A stretch of 64,000 nt of DNA from an uncultured Pelagibacteraceae bacterium. GTDB lineage: Bacteria; Pseudomonadota; Alphaproteobacteria; Pelagibacterales; Pelagibacteraceae. Every line of letters begins with the position of its first letter. Within the stretch, counting starts at the first letter, position 1. The notes under the pieces were generated by a model. It was not told the DNA's origin. It did not search any database and saw only the letters and a list, made by a program, of their open reading frames with translations. The stretch covers positions 45,688 through 109,687 of the forward strand of contig CABYJU010000002.1 in the NCBI GenBank assembly GCA_902519325.1, written 5' to 3'. Positions 36,512-44,457 of the stretch are shown one piece after another. A program made the position numbers and the translations under genes.

Positions 36512-37770
36512 TGCAAAATAAAGTAGAAGAGGCAAAAAAAATATTATTAGGCAACAGAAAAAATGGCTACACACTTCCTACTAATAACAAATTATATCCT
36601 GCTCAATGGAATTGGGATTCAGCTTTTATAGCTCTTGGCTATTCTTACTTTAATTTAGATTTTTCAATTATAGAAATTGAAACTTTGCTTAATGGTCAGT
36701 GGGACGATGGTATGGTACCCCACATTCTTTTTCATGAAAAAGACACATCTTATTTTCCAAATCACACAACTTGGCAATGTGGAAAAAATATACCTTCTTC
36801 TGGTATTACTCAGCCACCAGTTTTAGCCAGTATTTTGAGAAAAATTGTTGAAAAAAATAAATTAAATAATGATCAAAACTCAAGGATAATTAAAGTAATC
36901 AAAAAAATTAAAAATTATCATGATTGGTTCATAAAATTCAGAGATCCTAATAAAACGGGCCTTGTATCCATATTACATCCTTGGGAAAGTGGGTATGATA
37001 ATTCTCCAATTTGGGATCAGCCAATGAGCAATATCAAAGTAGATAAAGACCTTAATTATAAAAGAAGAGACCTTGAAGTTTCAAACTCTGATGAGAGACC
37101 TTTAAAAACTGATTATGATAGATATGTAACTTTAAGAGATCAATTTAGGGATGTTCAGTATGATCCACATAAATTGTATGAGATTTCTGATTTTAATGTA
37201 GTAGATGTTGGATTTAATGCTTTATTTTTGAGAGCAAATAAAGATCTACTTACCTTAGCTAAAAATTTAGATTTAAATTTCGATGATTTAAATAATTTCG
37301 TATCCAAAACTGAAAATCAAATATTAAAATTATATGATGATAATATTAATGATTTTGTCTCAAAAGATTTAAAAACTAATTTGAATATTGTTGTTCCATC
37401 AATAACAAATTATTTTACTTTATTTGCAAATTTAGAAAATGATCAATTAAATAAAAAAATTATTAATAATTTAAAAAATCATAATATTAATGACAATTAC
37501 TATTTCTCAACAATAAAACCAAATCATCCTTCGTTTGAAGAAAAAAGATATTGGAGAGGTCCAATATGGATAAATTGTAATTGGTTGATTTATCAAGGAC
37601 TTATTAAAAAAGAGCCAGAATATGCAAATGAAATCAAAAAAAAAACTTTAGAATTAATTGAAGAAAAAGGTTTTCATGAATATTACAGTTATAAAGATGG
37701 ATCAGTTATGGGCGCAAATAATTTCTCATGGAGCGCAGCTTTATATTTAGACCTGGTTCTAGAAAATTAG
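36511..37770 (+). CDS. GH63-like cytosolic glycoside hydrolase (mannosyl/glucosylglycerate hydrolase type)
   Basis: A 419-aa alpha-toroid hydrolase without signal peptide, of the GH63 clan that includes mannosylglycerate and glucosylglycerate hydrolases of similar length (about 420-450 aa). Seen are YPAQWNWDSAFIALGYS, LLNGQWDDGMVPHILFHE and LHPWESGYDNSPIWD, which holds a likely catalytic acid, and a C-terminal YSYKDGSVMGANNFSWSAAL. As the last gene of the ABC operon, it should split the imported glycoside inside the cell. The precise substrate (glucosylglycerate, glucosylglycerol, mannosylglycerate) is unresolved. Confidence 0.78.
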   Translation: MQNKVEEAKKILLGNRKNGYTLPTNNKLYPAQWNWDSAFIALGYSYFNLDFSIIEIETLLNGQWDDGMVPHILFHEKDTSYFPNHTTWQCGKNIPSSGITQPPVLASILRKIVEKNKLNNDQNSRIIKVIKKIKNYHDWFIKFRDPNKTGLVSILHPWESGYDNSPIWDQPMSNIKVDKDLNYKRRDLEVSNSDERPLKTDYDRYVTLRDQFRDVQYDPHKLYEISDFNVVDVGFNALFLRANKDLLTLAKNLDLNFDDLNNFVSKTENQILKLYDDNINDFVSKDLKTNLNIVVPSITNYFTLFANLENDQLNKKIINNLKNHNINDNYYFSTIKPNHPSFEEKRYWRGPIWINCNWLIYQGLIKKEPEYANEIKKKTLELIEEKGFHEYYSYKDGSVMGANNFSWSAALYLDLVLEN

Positions 37771-37779
37771 ATTAGATTT

Positions 37780-39114
37780 TTAGTTTTTATTTAGAAATGT
37801 TTCAGAGGAGTCGTCCATTGCTTTTGCCCAAGCTGTATGATGAACAGGAGCTACTGACCCTGTTACTGGAGATGAAAAAGATTTATTTCTATACGTTGAT
37901 ATATCTTCAACCTTATGATGTTCCCATTCTTTAAAATGTTTTCTGATTAGTTCAAAATCTATTTTTGGATAATCTGACATCTCATGTAATTCTTTTGTGT
38001 ATTCAGTCTGAAAATCAATCATCTGATCAGGATTTTCTAGTTTTTCTTCTAAAGCAACCCATTTATTAATATCTTTTTCAATATCCCCTCCATTTGGTAT
38101 ATTTATTTTCCCCATTATAACATCTCTTGCGTACCAAGCTTGGCAATCAAACATATTGAATGTATGAAACTGATCTTGCATTCCTAGATACAAAAGTTTG
38201 TGATTATCTTGCCAAACAACACCTTTGTATAATTTTGGAGGATAAAGTCTGTTTCTTGTTTTAAGTTTTAAATTTTCTTCCAAGAAAGGAAAATGATGTA
38301 GGTAACCAGTACATAGTATTATTACATCTGCATCCTGTTCCGTGCCATCTTTAAAAATTGCTTTTTTTCCCTCTAATCTATCTAAATAGAATACTTCCTT
38401 CATTCCTTCAGGCCATTTAAAACCCATAGGATTATGCCTGTAGCCAATTGTTACACTTTTTGCTCCATATTTATTGCATTGAAGCGCAATATCCTCAGCG
38501 GAATAACTGCTTCCTAAAACTATAATATTTTTTCCTCTAAATTCTTCTGCATCTCTAAAATCATGTGAGTGCATTATTCTTCCAGGAAATGAACTCATAC
38601 CTTTATATTCAGGTATAAAAGGAACTGAAAAATGACCAGTGGACACTACAACGTAATCAAAATGATCAGTTAAAATTTTATCATTTTCTTTATCTTGATA
38701 GCTAACTTCAAATTTGTCTGATTTAAAAACTGTATTAACTACTCTTGTATTAAATTTAATTTTATTTCTTAAATTTCCTTTACTTACTCTACTAGTGATA
38801 TAATCATAAAGTACTTCTCTAGGTGGGAAAGAAGGAATTGGCTTTCCAAAATGTTCATCAAAAGAATAATCTGCAAATTCAAGACACTCTTTAGGTCCAT
38901 TTGACCAAAGATATCTATACATACTATTATGAACTGGATCTCCATATTGGTCAGATCCCGTTCTCCAGCTATAATTCCAAAGACCTCCCCAATCACTTTG
39001 TTTTTCAAAGCAAACTATTTCAGGTATTTTGTCTCCTTTTTTCTCGGCATGTTCAAAAGCCCTCAGAATTGATAATCCACAAGGTCCAGCACCGATAATA
39101 GCGACTTTAGTCAT
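37780..39114 (-). CDS. tmm: Trimethylamine monooxygenase
   Basis: A 444-aa flavin-containing monooxygenase matching bacterial Tmm, which uses NADPH and oxygen to turn trimethylamine into TMAO. FAD site GAGPCGLSILRAFE is at the N-terminus; the FMO-type region FSVPFIPEYKGMSSFPG and the NADPH site GSSYSAEDIALQC follow, with a C-terminal LGMQDQFHTFNMFDCQAWYA block typical of Tmm. It converges on the GH63-like gene and diverges from the alcohol dehydrogenase gene. It feeds TMAO to tdm. A GAGGAAAA ribosome site precedes the start. Confidence 0.93.
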   Translation of the reverse strand: MTKVAIIGAGPCGLSILRAFEHAEKKGDKIPEIVCFEKQSDWGGLWNYSWRTGSDQYGDPVHNSMYRYLWSNGPKECLEFADYSFDEHFGKPIPSFPPREVLYDYITSRVSKGNLRNKIKFNTRVVNTVFKSDKFEVSYQDKENDKILTDHFDYVVVSTGHFSVPFIPEYKGMSSFPGRIMHSHDFRDAEEFRGKNIIVLGSSYSAEDIALQCNKYGAKSVTIGYRHNPMGFKWPEGMKEVFYLDRLEGKKAIFKDGTEQDADVIILCTGYLHHFPFLEENLKLKTRNRLYPPKLYKGVVWQDNHKLLYLGMQDQFHTFNMFDCQAWYARDVIMGKINIPNGGDIEKDINKWVALEEKLENPDQMIDFQTEYTKELHEMSDYPKIDFELIRKHFKEWEHHKVEDISTYRNKSFSSPVTGSVAPVHHTAWAKAMDDSSETFLNKN

Positions 39115-39190
39115 GATAATTTTTCCTCTACAATTAAAATTATAAATATATTGTACTAAGAAAAATAGAAAAATTAAATATTATTTTAAT

Positions 39191-40348
39191 ATGAAAACTA
39201 ATTGGAATTATCCTACTACAATTTGGGTTGGAGAGAACAGAATTCAAGATTTAAGCATAGCATGTAAAAATTTGAAAATTAATAAACCATTATTTGTCAC
39301 AGATAAGGATTTAATTAATCTAAAAATGGTTCAAGATATTATTTTAGATTTAAAAAAAACCTTTAATCATCTTCAAGTTTTTTCAAATTTTTCAGGTAAT
39401 CCTGTAGGCGAGAATGTGGAAGAGGGAGTGGGGGAGTTTAAAAAATTAGGTTGTGATGGAGTTATTGCATTTGGTGGTGGCAGCGGTCTTGATGTAGGTA
39501 AAGCTATTGCTTTTATGACAGGACAGTCTAGACCATTATGGGATTTTGAAGATATAGGTGATTATTGGAAAAGAGCAGATGAAACTAACATTGCACCGAT
39601 CATTGCTGTACCCACTACAGCAGGGACAGGATCAGAAACTGGAAGAGCATCAGCTATAATCAATAAACAAACAGGTATAAAAAAAATTATTTTCCACCCG
39701 AAATTTTTACCTTCAATTGTAATTTTAGATCCTAATTTAACTTTAGATCTTTCTCCAAGATTGACTGCAGCGACAGGCATGGATGCTTTGGCACACAATT
39801 TAGAAGCTTTTTGTGCGCCTGGATTTCACCCGATGGCTGATGGAATTGCGATTGAGGGAATGAAGTTAATTAAAAACTCATTAATTAAAGCAGTTAAGAA
39901 CGGTAAAGATTTAAATGCTAGAGCAGAATTATTAGCTTCAGCTAGCATGGGTTCTACCGCTTTTCAAAAAGGGCTTGGTGCTATTCATTCTTTAAGCCAC
40001 CCTATTAATGCACAATTTAATGTTCACCACGGTTTATCAAATGCTATCTTTATGCCTTATGTATTAACTTTTAACAAAGATATGATTGAAAAAAGGATAA
40101 TTTCTATATGTGATTATCTCAAACTCGATAAAAGTTTTGATAGTTTTTTAAAGTGGATTTTAGAACTAAGAAAAGAATTAAATATACCGCATAAATTATC
40201 AGAAATTGTTGATGTAAATAAAATAAATTTAGAGCAGTTATCAGTTATGGCATTAGAAGATCCTTCAACTTCTACCAATCCAAGAACAATGAGCAAAGAT
40301 GACATGAAAGCACTTTATGAACATAGTATTTCAGGTAAATTATTTTAA
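39191..40348 (+). CDS. Iron-containing alcohol dehydrogenase
   Basis: A 385-aa group III (iron-type) alcohol dehydrogenase. NAD site GGGSGLDVGKAI, TTAGTGSE, and the metal ligands in MDALAHNLEAF and SHPINAQFNVHHGLSN are visible. Such enzymes reduce or oxidise small alcohols, aldehydes or hydroxy acids with NAD(P). It is divergent from tmm and overlaps the amidotransferase start by one base (TAATG). Formaldehyde or a semialdehyde are possible substrates given the surroundings, but this is inference. Confidence 0.9.
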   Translation: MKTNWNYPTTIWVGENRIQDLSIACKNLKINKPLFVTDKDLINLKMVQDIILDLKKTFNHLQVFSNFSGNPVGENVEEGVGEFKKLGCDGVIAFGGGSGLDVGKAIAFMTGQSRPLWDFEDIGDYWKRADETNIAPIIAVPTTAGTGSETGRASAIINKQTGIKKIIFHPKFLPSIVILDPNLTLDLSPRLTAATGMDALAHNLEAFCAPGFHPMADGIAIEGMKLIKNSLIKAVKNGKDLNARAELLASASMGSTAFQKGLGAIHSLSHPINAQFNVHHGLSNAIFMPYVLTFNKDMIEKRIISICDYLKLDKSFDSFLKWILELRKELNIPHKLSEIVDVNKINLEQLSVMALEDPSTSTNPRTMSKDDMKALYEHSISGKLF

Positions 40349-41130
40349 TGAAAAGAATTCTGATAGTTGAAGGTAACCTTAGAGAAGAAAATCAAAGCTT
40401 TACTGATGGTGGAATTAAAACTCATACTGAAAGTTTAAAAGACAGTATTAGTTATTTTACAGATCAATTAGATATTGATGTTGTTAATCCTTCATCAGAT
40501 GAAAATATTAATGAAGTAGCTAAAGATTTAACTAAATATCATGGAATGATATGGGGTGGTAGTAGTTTAAATATTTACAATGATACTCCAGAAATAAGAA
40601 GACAATTAAACTTTATGAGGGAATGTCAAAAGAATATAAAAAATATATTCGCAATATGTTGGGGAATGCAAGTTGCTGTGACCGTTGCTGGTGGTGAAGT
40701 AAAGAAATGCCCTAATGGCGCTCACAGGGGAATAGCTCACGACATAGAAATAAACGAAAATGGTCTTAAACATCCGCTTTATAAAAATAAAAATAAAAAA
40801 TTTAATACCCCTGCATTTAATTTTGATGAAGTTGTAAAATTACCTGAGGGCTCTACATTACTTTCATCAAATCCAATAAATAAAGTCATGGGTATAAATT
40901 TTAATGTTGGTTCAACGAATGTATGGGGAATACAATATCACCCAGAGATAACTTATGCCAAAATGATAAGCTTAATTCATTTTAGGAGAGATCGACTTTT
41001 AGAAAAAAAAGCATTTATTGACCAAATGGAAATAGACTCTCATGTAAAAATTATAGAAGATGAAAATAAAATTTCAAATAAAGATGCAAGGATGAGAGAA
41101 TTAGAAAATTGGCTAAATAATTTAAATTAG
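40348..41130 (+). CDS. Class I glutamine amidotransferase domain protein
   Basis: A 260-aa stand-alone class I amidotransferase. The nucleophile cysteine is in [10 protein letters not shown] and the His-Glu dyad in IQYHPEITY. Stand-alone members include gamma-glutamyl hydrolases (PuuD type) and enzymes of unknown substrate. It is translationally coupled to the alcohol dehydrogenase and converges on fhs, with stop codons sharing four bases. A gamma-glutamyl amide substrate is plausible next to this set of genes but unproven. Confidence 0.82.
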   Translation: MKRILIVEGNLREENQSFTDGGIKTHTESLKDSISYFTDQLDIDVVNPSSDENINEVAKDLTKYHGMIWGGSSLNIYNDTPEIRRQLNFMRECQKNIKNIFAICWGMQVAVTVAGGEVKKCPNGAHRGIAHDIEINENGLKHPLYKNKNKKFNTPAFNFDEVVKLPEGSTLLSSNPINKVMGINFNVGSTNVWGIQYHPEITYAKMISLIHFRRDRLLEKKAFIDQMEIDSHVKIIEDENKISNKDARMRELENWLNNLN

Positions 41131-42806
41131 AACAAGCCTTCTATTTCACCTTTTTCATTAAGCTTAATAGAGTCTGCTGCAGGAACTCGAGGAAGTCCAG
41201 GCATTGTCATGATGGCTCCACATATAACAACAATAAACTCTGCACCTGAGGATAATCTTACTTCCCTAATTGGTAATGAATGGCCTGTTGGAGCACCTTT
41301 TGCGTTTGGATCAGTAGAAAAACTATATTGTGTTTTTGCTACGCATATAGGTAAATTTCCATAACCCGCTTCTTCAAAAGATTTTAATTGATCTTTTATT
41401 TTACTGTCAGCAACAACTTCGTTTGCTCGATAAATTTCTTTTGCTACAGTCTCAACTTTCTTTAACAAAGGTGTTTTTTCATCATATAAAAATTTAAAAT
41501 TTGCTTTTTTTTGATCAATTAAATCTACAACATGTGTGGCAAGTTCTTTTGTCCCTTCTCCACCATTTGACCAATGAGTGCATAAAGAAGCTTTAACTCC
41601 CATATTATAACAAGCATTTATTAACTCTTTTACCTCATTATCAGTATCAGCAATAAAATGATTAACAGCAACCGCTACCGGTAAACCAAATTTTTTTACG
41701 TTTTCAATGTGTCTTTCTAAATTTACTAAACCTTTTTTTAACGCTTCTACATTTTCATTTTTTAAATCATCTTTAGCCACACCGCCGTGCATTTTTAATG
41801 CTCTGATTGTTGCAACAATAACTACACACTCAGGTTTTAAATTTGATTTTCTACATTTAATATCTAAAAATTTTTCTGCTCCTAGGTCTGCTCCAAATCC
41901 AGCTTCAGTTACAACATAATCAGCTAGTTTTAAACCTGCTTTAGTTGCTATTACAGAGTTACAACCGTGCGCAATGTTTGCAAAAGGACCACCATGAATA
42001 ATGGCAGGATTATTTTCTAACGTTTGAGTTACATTAGGCCTGATTGCTTCTTTTAACAAAACAGTCATTGGTCCATGAGCATTTAAATCTTTTGCAAAAA
42101 TAGGCTTTCTATCTCTAGTATAAGCAACTGTAATATTACCGATTCTCTTTTCCAAATCTTCAAGATCATTTGCTAAACAAAAGATAGCCATTATCTCAGA
42201 TGCTACTGTAATATCAAAACCATCTTCTCTTGGAAAACCATTAGCTACTCCACCTAAATTAATATTGATAGATCTTAAAGATCTATCATTCATATCCATA
42301 ACTCTTCTCCAAACTACTCTTCTTACATCTATGTTTAATTTATTTCCCCAATAAATATGATTATCAATTAACGCTGACAATAAATTGTGAGCAGATGTAA
42401 TTGCATGGAAATCCCCAGTAAAATGTAAATTGATTTGTTCCATTGGAACAACTTGAGCATATCCACCACCAGCTGCTCCACCTTTCATTCCAAACGAAGG
42501 ACCTAAACTAGGTTCACGTAAACACACTATAGAATTTTTACCAATTTTGTTTAATCCATCATTTAAACCAACTGACGTAGTTGTTTTTCCCTCACCTGCA
42601 GGAGTTGGTGTAATAGCAGTAACTAAAATTAATTTTCCATTTTGTTTATCTTTTAAACTATCCAAATATTCTAAATTTATTTTAGCAATATGACGTCCCA
42701 TAGGGCTAAAAGCACTTGGTTCGTCTGAAACATTAATTTTACCCAAAATCTCATTTATGGGTTTCATTTTTGCTTCTCGTGCAATTTGGATATCTGATTT
42801 TGACAT
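41127..42806 (-). CDS. fhs: Formate-tetrahydrofolate ligase
   Basis: A 559-aa formyltetrahydrofolate synthetase that joins formate to THF with ATP, or runs in reverse to release formate and ATP from formyl-THF. The P-loop [15 protein letters not shown] is near residue 70; the folate region follows ([20 protein letters not shown]). Length is the family norm. It is divergent from soxB with a 121-base gap that may hold both promoters. It links one-carbon units made by Tdm and the Sox-type oxidase to formate, purines and energy. Confidence 0.96.
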   Translation of the reverse strand: MSKSDIQIAREAKMKPINEILGKINVSDEPSAFSPMGRHIAKINLEYLDSLKDKQNGKLILVTAITPTPAGEGKTTTSVGLNDGLNKIGKNSIVCLREPSLGPSFGMKGGAAGGGYAQVVPMEQINLHFTGDFHAITSAHNLLSALIDNHIYWGNKLNIDVRRVVWRRVMDMNDRSLRSININLGGVANGFPREDGFDITVASEIMAIFCLANDLEDLEKRIGNITVAYTRDRKPIFAKDLNAHGPMTVLLKEAIRPNVTQTLENNPAIIHGGPFANIAHGCNSVIATKAGLKLADYVVTEAGFGADLGAEKFLDIKCRKSNLKPECVVIVATIRALKMHGGVAKDDLKNENVEALKKGLVNLERHIENVKKFGLPVAVAVNHFIADTDNEVKELINACYNMGVKASLCTHWSNGGEGTKELATHVVDLIDQKKANFKFLYDEKTPLLKKVETVAKEIYRANEVVADSKIKDQLKSFEEAGYGNLPICVAKTQYSFSTDPNAKGAPTGHSLPIREVRLSSGAEFIVVICGAIMTMPGLPRVPAADSIKLNEKGEIEGLF

Positions 42807-42927
42807 AAATCTAATTACTTATTAATGAGCAGAATTACTATCCTTTTTTGTCACGTATTTAAACATCTAAAAAATATATATAAAAAAAATTAGCAAAAAC
42901 TTATATTTAATTTTATAGAACTTACGG

Positions 42928-44184
42928 ATGCAGAAATATTCAGTATTTAGTCTAATCAAAAACGCTTTCTCCAATCACCAAAATTGGGAAGTTGCTTGGA
43001 AAGATCCAACTCCAAAAAGTGAATATGATGTAGTCATCATCGGAGGTGGAGGACATGGTCTTGCTACTGCATATTATTTAGCAAAAGAACATAATATTAG
43101 AAATGTAGCTATCATTGAGAAAGGTTGGATTGGTGGTGGAAATGTTGGTCGAAATACAACGATCATAAGATCAAATTTTATGTACGATGCTAATGCAAGA
43201 TTTAATGAATTTGGAATGGATTTATGGAGAAACTTAAGTCAAGAACTGAACTTTAATGTGATGTTTTCTCCAAGAGGAATAATAAATTTAGCCCACTCAG
43301 ATGCTCAAATGAACGCATATGCTCGTAGAGGAAACTCTATGAGATTAAATGGAATAGATGCAAAATTATTGGATAGAGACGAAGTTAAAAAATTAATTCC
43401 AATGGCTGACTTTAGCGATGAAGTGCGTTTCCCAATTTTTGGAGGCTTAATGCAACCAAGTGCTGGTACCGCAAGACATGATGCTGTTGCTTGGGGTTAT
43501 GCACGTCAAGCAGATGATATGGGAGTAGATATAATTCAGCATTGTGAGGTCACTGGGTTTGATGTTGTTAATGGAAAGATAAAAGGAATTAGAACTTCAA
43601 GAGGAGATATCAAAGCAAAAAAAGTTGGATTATGTGTTGCAGGTAGCACAAATATTTTAGCTGAAAAATTAAATATGACACTGCCGATAGAAACTCATGT
43701 ACTGCAAGCTTGTGTTTCAGAACCTGTAAAACCATTATTAGATGGAGTTGTAACTTTTGGTGCAGGCCACTTTTATATAAGTCAATCAGATAAAGGTGAG
43801 ATGGTAATGGGTGGTGATCTAGATGGATACAACAGTTATGCTCAAAGAGGTAACTTGCCAACTATACAACATGTATTGACAGGTGGCTTAGCTTTATTTC
43901 CATTTTTAAGTAGATTAAAAATGTTAAGGACATGGGGAGGGATTATGGATATGTCTATGGATGGTTCTCCAATAATTGATAAAACTCATATAGAAGGTTT
44001 ATATTTAAACTGCGGATGGTGTTATGGAGGTTTTAAATCAACTCCTGTCTCAGGTTGGACATTTGCTCATACAATTGCGCAAGATCAAGTTCATGAATTA
44101 AATTCAGAATTAAGATTAAATAGATTTTCTACAGGCCATCTTTTAGATGAAAAAGGTTTAGGAACTAAAACCTGGATTGGTTAA
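42928..44184 (+). CDS. soxB: Sarcosine oxidase / N-methylglutamate dehydrogenase beta subunit
   Basis: A 418-aa flavoprotein of the heterotetrameric sarcosine oxidase type. FAD fold GGGGHGLATAYYLA is N-terminal; GTARHDAVAWGYARQ contains the histidine that covalently holds FMN in this family. This subunit oxidises the N-methyl amine. With SoxD, SoxA and SoxG in the order B-D-A-G, the set could be sarcosine oxidase or MgdABCD, since the two are homologous. N-methylglutamate genes in the window favour the latter but do not prove it. Confidence 0.9.
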   Translation: MQKYSVFSLIKNAFSNHQNWEVAWKDPTPKSEYDVVIIGGGGHGLATAYYLAKEHNIRNVAIIEKGWIGGGNVGRNTTIIRSNFMYDANARFNEFGMDLWRNLSQELNFNVMFSPRGIINLAHSDAQMNAYARRGNSMRLNGIDAKLLDRDEVKKLIPMADFSDEVRFPIFGGLMQPSAGTARHDAVAWGYARQADDMGVDIIQHCEVTGFDVVNGKIKGIRTSRGDIKAKKVGLCVAGSTNILAEKLNMTLPIETHVLQACVSEPVKPLLDGVVTFGAGHFYISQSDKGEMVMGGDLDGYNSYAQRGNLPTIQHVLTGGLALFPFLSRLKMLRTWGGIMDMSMDGSPIIDKTHIEGLYLNCGWCYGGFKSTPVSGWTFAHTIAQDQVHELNSELRLNRFSTGHLLDEKGLGTKTWIG

Positions 44185-44187
44185 AAA

Positions 44188-44457
44188 ATGTTATACATCA
44201 AATGTCCTTATTGCGGTTTAAGAGCACAAAAAGAATTTTCATATGGAGGTGATGCAACTGTAAAAAGACCTAATATAAATGAAGAAGTTTCAACTGAAGA
44301 TTGGGATAATTTTGTTTATATGAGAAAAAGTCCAAGAGGGAAACATGTAGAGTTATGGCAACACATAGCAGGATGTAGACAATGGATTAAGGTGCAAAGA
44401 GACACCGCTACACATGAAATTTTCCAAACTGCAAAAGTTACTGAAGAAATAAGATGA
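44188..44457 (+). CDS. soxD: Sarcosine oxidase / N-methylglutamate dehydrogenase delta subunit
   Basis: An 89-aa zinc-binding subunit. It has IKCPYCGLR at the N-terminus and a HIAGCRQW segment that contributes the remaining ligands, as in heterotetrameric sarcosine oxidases. The length is normal. It overlaps soxA by four bases (ATGA) and follows soxB by three bases, so the order and coupling are those of a classical operon. Confidence 0.9.
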   Translation: MLYIKCPYCGLRAQKEFSYGGDATVKRPNINEEVSTEDWDNFVYMRKSPRGKHVELWQHIAGCRQWIKVQRDTATHEIFQTAKVTEEIR

